A DNA stretch of 64,000 nucleotides from Eretmocerus hayati (lineage: Eukaryota > Arthropoda > Insecta > Hymenoptera > Aphelinidae), in the NCBI GenBank assembly GCA_029851415.1, contig CM056742.1, forward strand, positions 98,810,976 to 98,874,975. Direction: 5' to 3'. Position 1 is the stretch's first letter; each line of letters begins with the position of its first letter. A model generated the notes under the pieces. It was not told the DNA's origin. It worked only from the letters and a program-made list of their open reading frames with translations, and did no database searches. Positions 51,634 through 64,000 of the stretch are shown here, piece after piece. Both the position numbers and the translations under genes were made by a program.

Positions 51634-52104
51634 CGATTCTACCTCTGCTGCCGATTCGCTCGCGATGCTTAACTCGCCCGGTACGGGGTGAACGCTGCCC
51701 GAGCCACCGCGTGGAGAGAGAATAGGAGTGGCTGAGAGCTGCTGTATATTGTCCGTCTCTTTCTCAGTGGAATGCTGCTTATCGGTCTGCGAGTTATATT
51801 GCGACGTGCTCGACTCAACGTGAAAATTTGCGCTTTGCCTTACGGCTTGTTCGAATCGCTCATCCGACGGATCGCTAATTCGATGCGATACTGCTTTTAT
51901 GAATAGAGGGCCCCCGTCGCCCTGCGCTACTAATTCGCCGCTCTCGTCACGTATTGAAAAATCGACAAAATACCCGCCTGCGGTTGTGATTGGAATTGCT
52001 GTCTGAGCCTCCGTATTCTCTTGGATCTTTGGATTTTTAATTTCCGACTTCTCATTAATACTTTGGGACTCATTCTGGATAATTTCAATACTCTTTATTT
52101 TAGG
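51634..52104 (-). pseudogene. pol spacer between RNase H and OTU domain
   Basis: The frame is open and continuous from the OTU domain back to the in-frame TAA at 52105-52107, so the RNase H and OTU/integrase parts were once one frame. Composition is polar and probably disordered. No domain recognised. Confidence 0.6.
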
Positions 52105-53240
52105 TTAAGCTTTTGCAACTCCAGGTTTTGCATTTTTTGAAATCATTTTGGGCTCATCTTTGCGAGTTTGTTCAAGAGAAGGACTTGTAACAATATTTGA
52201 ATATTGAATTTTTGGTTCTAAAATTTCCAAAGGAGGGTCTGACAGCATTTCCACATTTTCGACGCTTTCTCTCGCTATTTGGGTTTCGTTAACTGCGTGC
52301 GTGCGCGGCAACGCGTGGATTTCAAGAGCCGGATAACGGTCTCTCAGGCGTTGAGATGATCGAGTTTTTTGGAAAACTTTTCTAGGCCTCTTCTGCTTTC
52401 TCAGTTCCTGGCTTGCTTCAATTTCGGACTCCGACTCGCGTGGGGCTTTGGCAATTTTCTTTTTCGAAAGTTGATTTTCCGCGTCTGTCGATTCAGTCTC
52501 GGAGATTTTCGTCTTGTCCCCGTCTACGACACGATGCGCGCGGGTTTTGAAAATCCGTCCTGGAGGGCAATCAGCGTAGCAAGAAGGGTTCTCTTTTTCT
52601 TGCTGCTCGGCAAGTGCGTACAGTTCGCTTCGCGGGAGTTCTGGGTTTACCTCCCCTTCTTTTATGACTGGATTGCGCGACAATGCGTCTGCCGCTGCGT
52701 TCTGCTTAAAAGGCCTATATACAATATTAAAATGGAACCCCCTGGCCTTCGCTTCCTGACGGTTATATCTCGTGTCATTCTGACACTTTTGGAAATGGCG
52801 CAGTGGCTCGTGATCTGTAACTACAGTAAATTTCCGGCCGTACAAATATGGCCTGTAAGCTTCGCAAGCTTGTACAATAGCTTCAAACTCTTTATCAAAA
52901 ATAGGCCAATTCAAAGCTGCACCTTTTAATACTTTCGAATGATATGCTACCGGCCGGTTACTCTTAATACTTCCTATGGCCAAAATAGATGCTACTGAAT
53001 AATCGCAAGCATCCGCAAACACAATCAAATTTTCGTTATTTGAAATCTCTGGGCTAGCCAAAACGCTTTCAGAGCAGAGCGAGTCGCGCAAGGTCTCGAA
53101 TGCGCGTTGCTGCTCGCGGCCCCACACGAACGGTTCATCTTTTTTCAAAAGATCGGTCAGAGGTTTTGCGATTCTCGCGTAGTTTTCAATGAAGCGCCTA
53201 TAATATCCCGTGAGCCCGAGAAATTGACGCACTTTCCGGA
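52105..53240 (-). pseudogene. pol: RNase H and connection
   Basis: Begins in the conserved RQFLGLTGYYRRFI connection, continues with the RNase H core (FADACDYS, KEFEAIVQACE, TDHEPLRHF) and the NAAADALSRNP end, then about 170 residues of polar linker to a TAA at 52105-52107. Frame differs by one base from the RT part; the likely cause is the A6 run at about 53245. Confidence 0.85.
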
Positions 53241-54092
53241 TGTTTTTTCGGGCACCGGATAACCTCGGATAGCCGCGACTTCGTCCGGATTGGGTTTTAT
53301 GTGGCCATTACCGACAATATGGCCTAGGACCTTGGCTTCACGCTTCAAAAATTGGCATTTCGGGGGTGACAAAACAAGGTTAGCTTCCTTTAAGCAATTC
53401 ATAAGTTTACTGAATTTTCTATCATGTTCTTCTGAAGAATCAGCCCATACGTACAGATCATCGCAGTAAGAATCCGCGTCATCGGGAGAGAGCTTAGCAA
53501 GAGCCATAAAAATAGCCTCGTTCAGCGTATCAGGGCTCGTTTGCATACCTTGCGCCATGCGTGCGAATTCCATGTGGCCAAGCGGAGTGCTTATTGCCGA
53601 ATATTTCGCAGATTCTTCATGCATTTTTATTTGAAAGAACCCGTGAAGTAAATCTACTACCGTTATGTACCGTGCGCCAGATAGTTTATCTATAATATCG
53701 GCTGAAAATGAGAGAGGCTGGCAAGTGCCAATCGTATCTTCATTAAGTGGGCGAAAATCGGCTACGAGCCAGTACCTTTTCGTTCCGTCCTTTGCCGGCG
53801 ATTTTGGTACCAAAAAGCAGTTAGATCTCCATGGCGATCTGGACGGGCGAAGTATGCCCAAGTCACGCAATTTTTTTACTTCTTCAATCATAGGGCCTTT
53901 TAAGGCTGGGGGTAATCTATATCTTTTTGCTCTGATTGGTTTCCCCGTTTTCAATTGAATTTTATGCTCAATTAAATGCGTGGCTGGCAACGGCTCGCCT
54001 TCTAAGCCAAACCGCCATGGGTCTATGCTGATAAGGTTTCGCACATGCTCAACCTCTTCCTCATTACAACCCTCGATGTCTACGAGCTTCAT
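53241..54092 (-). pseudogene. pol: reverse transcriptase
   Basis: RT fingers and palm of Ty3/gypsy type: RAKRYRLPPA, LVADFRPLNEDT, VVDLLHGFFQIKM, STPLGHMEFARM, catalytic YCDD (in SYCDDLYVWADSSEEH) and KVLGHIVG. The usual LPFGLKNAPATF segment reads AQGMQTSPDTLN, which is divergent. A TAG at 54093-54095 stands directly before the ATG at 54092, in frame with upstream sequence to 54329. The frame is lost at about 53230. Confidence 0.85.
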
Positions 54093-54329
54093 CTAAATTT
54101 CTACGCGCTCGGCCGCTGCTTTATCGCGTGCGCTCTTATCGTTATCGTTATCGCAGGACTTCTCAGAAGTTTTTTCTTCTGGTGTGGCTGCGTCTGTGTA
54201 TAGCCTACGAATGTAACAAATTGCATCTTCCCCTTTGATGCAACACTCTACTTCATCATTGTTCCAGGGTATAATTTTTTCGTTCTTTTCCAATTTAATT
54301 TTAGGTGTATCAATGTATATTAGGTTCAT
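54093..54329 (-). pseudogene. pol linker between protease and RT
   Basis: Seventy-eight codons, acidic and lysine-rich, in frame with RT except for the TAG at 54093-54095. It is offset by +1 from the protease frame ending at 54310, which suggests a small indel near 54320. Confidence 0.6.
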
Positions 54330-55116
54330 CAGTCACGTTGCTCATTTCTGCTATTCCGAATCCATTAAAATTTTTGGCCAAAAATTCTCCGAATGAAATT
54401 CCTTCTGCGATGTGTGTTTGAGGAACCCAGCCCTCTTTTTCATCATTAATTATTTTGACTCTGATCAGTCTTCTCATATTCGGTGGCACTCTAATCTTTT
54501 CACTATAGACAAAGGGAATCGAGAAATTTCTAAATTCGAGGCAGCGGGCTTTGGGGTTTAATTTACCTCCATATCTAGTCAAAAAATCCCAACCGACCAA
54601 TCCATCACATTCTAATAAAATAGTGTCGGGGACGACATGAAATTGCCACTGCATGCCATTCATTTTGATTCTAATCGTTCCCATCGATTTAAATTCACCT
54701 TTTGCCACTCCATTAATTATTAATAATTCAGAGTCATCAATTTGATTTAAATTCTTCACCTTACTTTCTTTAATAATACACACATCTGCTCCAGAGTCTA
54801 TGTATAGTTTGGCTTTGTTATTTGAAGTTTCGTGACTCTCAAACTCTACAATCGGTGGAATCACACCTGTTTTCAAAAATTTTATGACAGTTGTACGAAT
54901 TTTCACCTGGGGCAATGATGAAGTGCTATCACTCTCGCATCCCTCACTTACTGCATCATGCACCAATTTTTTTCCAGATGATAATTTTCCGTCTGACAAA
55001 AAATCGAGTGCTGACCTTTCGTTGTCGTTTTTTCTGTTCATCTGCGATGCGATTCTGATCACTTCATCGATGCGCCCGGCGCATGGGGGGTGCGACGGAC
55101 GAGCATCTAGTTTAAA
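54310..55116 (-). pseudogene. pol: retroviral-type aspartic protease
   Basis: Read in the -1 frame relative to gag. The catalytic motif YIDSGADVCIIK (DSGA) and the downstream GLVGWDFL flap-end motif identify a pepsin-like retroviral protease. The upstream ~100 residues form a linker. It would be made only after frameshifting at 55110-55116 and would cleave the polyproteins. Confidence 0.85.
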
Positions 55117-57413
55117 TGCTGGTTTACAATTGGGCTCGACTGGTTTTGGGGCTGAGCGGGTGGAGTCTGAGGGTTACCCACTGGCGGTGATTGAGAGTTC
55201 TGGGCTTGGGGTTGATTTTGAGGTTGGGAGTGGGCTTGGGCTTGGGCCTGGGCTTGATTAGGGTCTTGCAAATAGTTGTTCTCACGGTGCCATGGAGCGT
55301 CGTTTTGCCCGTAACTGTTACCGTTGTACCCGCGGCCTCTGCCTCTACCGCGATAACCACCTCCTCGTCCGCGACGTGTACTCGGGCGATCGATATAAAC
55401 TTCACGTTTCTCAAAATCTCTCTCTAATGCCCAACAAACCTTCGCATCGTGACCGTCTCTCTCACAGTATTGACACTTTTTGTTGTCGTTCATCTTTTTG
55501 TAGCATTTCGATTCCACGTGATTCGACAAATTGCAATATGCACACACGATCTGGGAATCTGCGATTCGCACATTCGCTACCGTATGACTTGACTTCGACT
55601 CTGCCGTTCCCTCCGAAATGGGATAATTTTTTCTCTGTAAAGCAGCCTGTTGCGCGTGTTTCACCGCCTCTCGTATGTTACTCGGGCGATTGCTGCGTAC
55701 AACGCTCTCCAATTCAGGGCCGATCCCTATGATAAAACGTGTCAACGCAGCGTCATCAGCATCCCGCGTGCGCGAGTTTATCTCAGACCGGGTATATTGA
55801 GTTTTGGATTCTGCAGTACTTTTAAATCTCCTCAGGATTTTCTGAATGCGGGTGCCGTAAGATTCTAAAGTTTCATCTCTTCGCTTAACACAATTTTTCA
55901 GTTCAGACATTATGTCGTCTAGGGAATCTACCATGGTAAACTGTTCCTCTAATTCTTTCAAGAATTGTTCGACAGAATCGAATTTGAGGACTGCCGAACC
56001 GAATAGTGACTTTGCCGTTCCTCTCAATTTGCTAGAGATGTTCATCAGAATAATACGATCTGACCCGGGTCCCCCTACGCTTGCTGCGATTCTTACTGCA
56101 GTCGTAAACGCGTCCAATGAATCCGACTCCCCGTTGAATTCGCCCACATTTTTCAGAATTTTGTGTAAATGTGAGTATACACTCAATCCTGACATATTTT
56201 GTTCTGGAGAATGTGTGTTTCGTTGAGAAAGTTGAGTAGGCTCTTCTAAATTTTGAAAATGAACGTTTTGAGTGGTCGCTGCATTAAATGTTGTACTCTG
56301 CTGAGTATTAATTTGTGGAAATGATTGAGACATGGCATTTTGATTCATCACTTCAAATTGTTGGGGAATCGAATAATTCGCACCAAAATTCTGTGGCGCT
56401 AGGGTTTCTCGAGGCAAATTATTCGGATAAGAACTACTCCTGGTCGCGTGGCATTCTTGTCCACGAATGTCTTGTAAATTCCTGTCGTGACTTGGCTGTG
56501 ACTCGCGCAGATTTAACTTTCTCCACATTTCTGCCATTTTCGAAAAACTTATTCCTCGCAGGAAATTTTCAAAGGGCGAGTCTCCGGATTTAGGGACGGT
56601 CTTTCTTGGACAGGCAACAGGCTCATGAGTTTGGGGATTTTTGAATATTCCCTGAATCGTTCGATTTTGAATGAAATCGTTTTGATGCTGTTCTTGGCTA
56701 AAAACTTCGGGCCTTGATTCCATTTTTGGTGGGGAATCCCACGGAGTTTGGGGATTATTTTGAGGCAGGTTCGGCTGAAACGTGACCGAAGTTGCTGGTC
56801 TTGGTGAATTATTCAAGCTTCTATTAAAATTAGTATAACTTTCTAAATTCTGAAATGTGCCGTTATCCTGTGAAATAATACCATTTTGGTTTTGCTTCCC
56901 ATTTAAATTCAACGAAACGGTGTTTCTCATCCTCATATTTTGCTCATGAGGCTGCTGCTTGCATAAGAAAATTTGCCCGTTTGGTCCCGTCAGGTAGAAC
57001 GTTTCAGGGTAGGACATTTGACCCGTATTGCGCAACGGGGGCCAATTTACGTTCACACGCACCGGGGACTCCTCTATGACGGGCACACCCGCTCGCCACT
57101 GCTGATACGCAGGACCCGTGAACTGATTTTGGGTCGTACTTGCCCGGCTCATATTGCCGTATTCCATCTCATCTCCCGCGTTATTCATCGCAGTCGCATC
57201 TAATCCCCATGCTTCATGTCGATTATTCACATCAAAGTATGAATTTTCTTCTCCAGCGTTACGTTCACGCTGGTCCGCAAACTGATTCTGATCGTTCTGG
57301 CTGGGGTTCTCAAAAATTTCCGGCCTCGGGTGGGCATTTTTAGGCAGAGTGCCTGTCTGATTTAAGGTCTCCTTGCTCTTAGATTTGGAGAACATATTCA
57401 GCATTTTGGACAT
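55107..57413 (-). CDS. gag polyprotein
   Basis: 768 codons from ATG at 57413 to TAG at 55107-55109, without a break. The N-terminal half (1-400) is Asn/Gln-rich and probably disordered. A capsid-like helical region lies at about 400-600 (FTMVDSLDDIMSELKNCVKR). Two intact CCHC zinc knuckles follow (CAYCNLSNHVESKC and CQYCERDGHDAKVC), then an RG-rich RNA-binding stretch and a P/Q-rich tail. Gag would form the particle and package RNA. It is the only open reading frame in this element without damage. Confidence 0.85.
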   Translation of the reverse strand: MSKMLNMFSKSKSKETLNQTGTLPKNAHPRPEIFENPSQNDQNQFADQRERNAGEENSYFDVNNRHEAWGLDATAMNNAGDEMEYGNMSRASTTQNQFTGPAYQQWRAGVPVIEESPVRVNVNWPPLRNTGQMSYPETFYLTGPNGQIFLCKQQPHEQNMRMRNTVSLNLNGKQNQNGIISQDNGTFQNLESYTNFNRSLNNSPRPATSVTFQPNLPQNNPQTPWDSPPKMESRPEVFSQEQHQNDFIQNRTIQGIFKNPQTHEPVACPRKTVPKSGDSPFENFLRGISFSKMAEMWRKLNLRESQPSHDRNLQDIRGQECHATRSSSYPNNLPRETLAPQNFGANYSIPQQFEVMNQNAMSQSFPQINTQQSTTFNAATTQNVHFQNLEEPTQLSQRNTHSPEQNMSGLSVYSHLHKILKNVGEFNGESDSLDAFTTAVRIAASVGGPGSDRIILMNISSKLRGTAKSLFGSAVLKFDSVEQFLKELEEQFTMVDSLDDIMSELKNCVKRRDETLESYGTRIQKILRRFKSTAESKTQYTRSEINSRTRDADDAALTRFIIGIGPELESVVRSNRPSNIREAVKHAQQAALQRKNYPISEGTAESKSSHTVANVRIADSQIVCAYCNLSNHVESKCYKKMNDNKKCQYCERDGHDAKVCWALERDFEKREVYIDRPSTRRGRGGGYRGRGRGRGYNGNSYGQNDAPWHRENNYLQDPNQAQAQAQAHSQPQNQPQAQNSQSPPVGNPQTPPAQPQNQSSPIVNQHLN
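55110..55116 (-). promoter_or_regulatory. -1 ribosomal frameshift site TTTAAAC
   Basis: The heptamer T TTA AAC is aligned with the gag codons TTA and AAC and lies immediately before the gag TAG (55107-55109). Slipping by -1 enters the frame that runs without stop into the protease. This matches the X XXY YYZ rule for retroviral gag-pol frameshifting. GC-rich sequence follows at once (55070-55105); no structure was computed. Confidence 0.8.
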
Positions 57414-57893
57414 TACGATTTCAGTTCTATTTTTTCTTTCAAAATAGGCTCAGAGTAAAGATGCGATTGCGATGACACACGTCTCTATAAACGAGATAAG
57501 AATGAGGAAAAATAGGGTACGGTATTTACGCTGAAGTGCTGCAGCAGGCCAAGGCGATGATAGCGACGCAAAACTGCATGTCCACCTCGCTACAGGCTCG
57601 TATGATGATCGCTTCGCTGCTCTATCTCCCCGGTGTTATCGGTGAGTCGCGCTGCGCTGATGTTCTGCTGATGTGCGGACGGGCGGGTGGGCAGGTCCAG
57701 ATGATCGGCCAACTGAACAGCTTGGCTTCGATTCCGCTTGGCTCATCCTCTCGTCTCCTAGTCACTTTCTCTCACACGACACTCTCGCAGCGGAATCTCG
57801 AAAACTTTTTTTTTTGGAAAAATTTTCAACGAAAATTTTCGACTTTTCTGAAAAACTCGCGGGAAACTACCCCACCTAGCACCAAAAATGATG
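57414..57893 (-). promoter_or_regulatory. Leader and primer-binding-site-like sequence
   Basis: Untranslated leader between LTR and gag. About ten bases inside the LTR edge, the minus strand reads TGGTGCTAGGTGGGG (57871-57885), starting TGG as primer-binding sites do (complement of a tRNA CCA end). The primer tRNA is not identified. The long T run at 57806-57816 is near. Confidence 0.55.
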
Positions 57894-58230
57894 TGTAACG
57901 TGGGACAGGAGTTTCCGGAAGGAACACGAGTCATTACAGAACAGAGTGACTTTAATGAGACTAAATAGAGGAGAAAGAGAGTGTGTGCTCCTAGGTTGGT
58001 TGATCGAGCGGTAATCGTCGCGACGGGACTCATCGCGGAGGCGATCAGTCCGTCGGCCTGAAGTACTACCCGGGGGAGGTACGCGTAACTCCGTCAAAAC
58101 GCTGACGACGCACCTGCGACGACCAACGAACAGCGCAGCAACGCTGCGCGGCTCGCGGATCCGTCGCCGGTGCATCGTCATGGGACGGGGGGAGGCGAGG
58201 GGCAAAAGACCCGAGCCTTCCCACGTCACA
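57894..58230 (-). repeat. 5' LTR of the gypsy element
   Basis: 337 bp starting TGTGACGTGGGA and ending TCCCACGTTACA on the minus strand, so the ends are extended inverted repeats of TGT...ACA type. The boundary is inferred from these ends, because the 3' LTR is missing. CTCTATTTAGTCTC near 57955-57970 could act as a TATA-like or start element. Confidence 0.6.
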
Positions 58231-61956
<3,726 letters not shown>

Positions 61957-62938
61957 TATTGGCTATGGGAAGTATGAGTTTCAGCGCCTCCGCGCGGCGG
62001 AAAACGGCATGCCACGGGAGGGAGCAGTCAAACGTGTTTATATGTGGTTTAGTGCGGGCTTCGGTCTTCTCATGCACGTAGCTCAAAAACCGTAGCTCGG
62101 ATGTGGCAACAGTATGCGAGGCGATTGTACGATTTTCAAAAACGAAGAGTTTGAGTGCTTGTGAGTCCGAATCCGAGCAAAATTGAGTAAACTAGAGCGA
62201 GTTGAAATTTTTGCCTATGCTTTTTGCATGGGCGCGAGCATGAGCGTTGCGGCCACTGCTCAACCACCGCTTCTGTCTCGACTCGCTCCGATATTTTTCT
62301 CGCTTCGGGCTTTGTGAATCCTTTAATAATGGTCTGATTGATACGTATGATAGCTCAAAGTTTTCGCAATTCAAAATCTAACAACTTTCTCGCTTACTGT
62401 TACGAGGTTTAAGCGATAGGTTCTTTCAAAAATGAAGGAAAACCCTTACCACGCGCCTAATTTGCATGCTCTATTTCTGACCTTGATTTTTGGGAAAACC
62501 GTTGCTCAACCCTCGTAACAGTAAGCGAGAAAGTTGTTAGATTTTTAATTGCGAAAATTTTGAGCTATCATACATGCCAATCAGAGCATTATTAAAGGAT
62601 TCACAAAGCCCGAAGCGAGAAAAATATCGGAGCGAGTCGAGGCAGAAGCGGTGGTTGAGCAGTGGCCACAACGCTCATAGGCAAAAATTTCAACTTGCTC
62701 TAGTTTACTCAATTTTGCTCGGATTCGGACCCACAAGCACTCAAACTCTTCGTTTTTGAAAATCGTACAATCGCCTCGCATACTGTTGCCACATCCGAGC
62801 TGTGGTTTTTGAGCTAAATGCATAAGAAGACCGAAGCCCGCACTAAACCACATATAAACACGTTCGACTGCTCCCTCCCGTGGCATGCCGTTTTCCGCCG
62901 CACGGAGGCGCTGAAACTCATACTTCCCATAGCCAATA
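61957..62938. mobile_element. Fold-back F
   Basis: 982 bp. Termini TATTGGCTATGGGAAGTATG and inverse; arms about 440 bp (61957-62405 against 62515-62938), loop about 110 bp. The arms include CTTCGGGCTTTGTGAATCC. Target duplication not evident. No coding capacity; open frames on both strands only read the arms. Confidence 0.85.
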
Positions 62939-63019
62939 GTCTTACGTTATTCTTGATACATTTTACCCGGCAGCTAGCGGCACGGCGCGCGCACTCGCAG
63001 GCTGTCGAGGTGAGATGAC

Positions 63020-63096
63020 TACGGTTTTCACGGTTTTATATTTTTTAGTGATATGGATATTCTTCATGCATGCATACCCATCTCACTAAAAAATAT
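63020..63096. repeat. Small palindrome
   Basis: ATATTTTTTAGTGA...TCTCACTAAAAAATAT arms around a CATGCATG centre, immediately before fold-back G. Confidence 0.6.
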
Positions 63097-63102
63097 GAAA
63101 GA

Positions 63103-63744
63103 AAAAAAGGCTAGAGAAAAATGGAGCTTTTATGACACGCTTTTATTCACGTCTCCAATATTATTCTCAACAACTAAAAAGCATAAAATAATTTGTTTCA
63201 TCAGCCAGCCCAGTTTATTTTGAGAAAATCTTATGATATGCCGTTACCTACACCTGTTATCTCAGAAAAAACCTACCAAATTCGGTCTTCATATATTTCT
63301 CGGGAAACTCTTTCTCCCCAGTTATGATGGATCTTGGAGAACATTCACTGTACCATTATTACACATGATAAAAGCGTGGTGTGCTGAACTTCCGAGCAAA
63401 GAATACATGATCTATAGTCATTTTCTCGTTAGCAATCGAGAATCTGGAGTATGGGGAAATTGCACTCCACGACTTCATCATGTGTAATTATGGTACAGTG
63501 AATGTTCTCCAAGATCCATCATAACTGAGGAGAAAGAGTTCCCCGAGAAATAGATGAAGACCGAATTCGATAACTTTTTTCTGAGATAACAGGTGTAGGT
63601 AACGGCATGTCATAAGATTTTCTCAAAATGAACTAGGCTGGCTGATGAAACAAATTATTTTATGCTTTTTAGTTGTTGAGAATAAAATTGGAGACGTGAA
63701 TAAAAACGTGTCATAAAAACTCCATTTTTTTCTAACCTTTTTTT
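63103..63744. mobile_element. Fold-back G
   Basis: About 642 bp; arms of about 270 bp pair 63103-63376 with 63474-63744 (AAATGGAG and ATGACACG blocks near each end), loop about 95 bp. The arm ends are in A-rich/T-rich runs. No coding capacity. Confidence 0.85.
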
Positions 63745-64000
63745 ATTTAATTTGTTCTCTATGTAAGCATGCCATGGATGCGATCTTCTTCCCTCCGTGT
63801 TATCTATTCCGTCTCATTCGAATTTCACAGTGTATGACAGAATAAGCAAAGCAAGACATACACTAATCAGATGTTAGAAAGGTCGACCTTGTGATTAACA
63901 ACCTATTCGCCATGGTCAAATTGCTTGGCGCGAGACATCTAGTGGCTAGCTCGCGCGTTACACCGTGGTGGTTCTCTCTCAGACAGGAGATATTCTTATG
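63745..64000. other. No feature recognised
   Basis: Short remaining sequence to the window end; no tubulin exon is seen in it. Confidence 0.5.

Larger units (their letters stand above)
48371..58230 (-). mobile_element. Ty3/gypsy retrovirus-like element (errantivirus-like), 3' truncated
   Basis: Minus-strand order: 5' LTR 58230-57894, gag, protease, RT, RNase H, OTU-like domain, integrase, F-type envelope. The element stops at 48371, where fold-back E begins, so the end of env, the polypurine tract and the 3' LTR are missing. The pol region is broken by a frame change near 54320, an in-frame TAG at 54093-54095, a one-base shift near 53230 and an in-frame TAA at 52105-52107. The copy cannot be functional. 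The F-type envelope places it near insect errantiviruses; the OTU domain is an unusual addition. Confidence 0.85.

Overview
This is a eukaryotic, almost certainly arthropod, genomic window. The only recognisable host gene is a beta-tubulin gene on the minus strand. Two internal exons are visible, at 60351-60784 (residues 132 to 276) and 22086-22462 (residues 276 to 402). They share a phase-2 junction and are separated by one intron of about 37.9 kb. The first exon(s), for residues 1-131, must lie to the right of the window. The C-terminal exon was not found. The arthropod assignment rests on the tubulin, a Ty3/gypsy element with an F-type (errantivirus-like) envelope, and an R1-like non-LTR retrotransposon. 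The species cannot be named.

Nearly everything else is nested mobile DNA, dominated by fold-back (long inverted repeat) elements. Layout: 1-5975, two TTAA-flanked elements (270-3888 and 3893-5857) share a single TTAA; the first holds a ~315-bp tandem array and an 834-bp TIR element, the second holds fold-back A. 5976-7805, no gene seen. 7806-21598, a 13.8-kb fold-back composite (J) with a Tigger-type remnant, a palindromic MITE, a 348-bp satellite array with higher-order structure, a CACTA-like element and a CACT-ended fold-back with tRNA-like arms. 21599-25413, tubulin exon, intron sequence and an unrecognised broken reading frame. 25414-28893, fold-back C with B nested in it. 29878-31281, a near-perfect 1.4-kb palindrome (D). 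32240-36966, a palindromic MITE and a second copy of the first TTAA element, split by a 2.05-kb fold-back with 8-bp target duplication and tRNA-like arms. 36967-48370, an 11.4-kb fold-back (E) whose core is a tandemly duplicated locus; each copy has a different LINE inserted in the same (CT)n tract. 48371-58230, a Ty3/gypsy retrovirus-like element with gag, a canonical -1 frameshift site, protease, RT/RNase H, an OTU-like cysteine-protease domain, integrase and a truncated F-type envelope, plus its 5' LTR. 58231-64000, tubulin intron, tubulin exon and two more fold-backs.

Six elements (A, B, C, D, E, J) share the terminus AAAGGACCCCRC although their next few hundred bases fall into different families. 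No transposase for them is in the window. Three other elements begin CACT and have 2-bp target duplications. At least three unrelated inverted-repeat elements carry a tRNA-like block with Pol III-type boxes followed by an oligo-T run. None of the transposon genes seen is intact.
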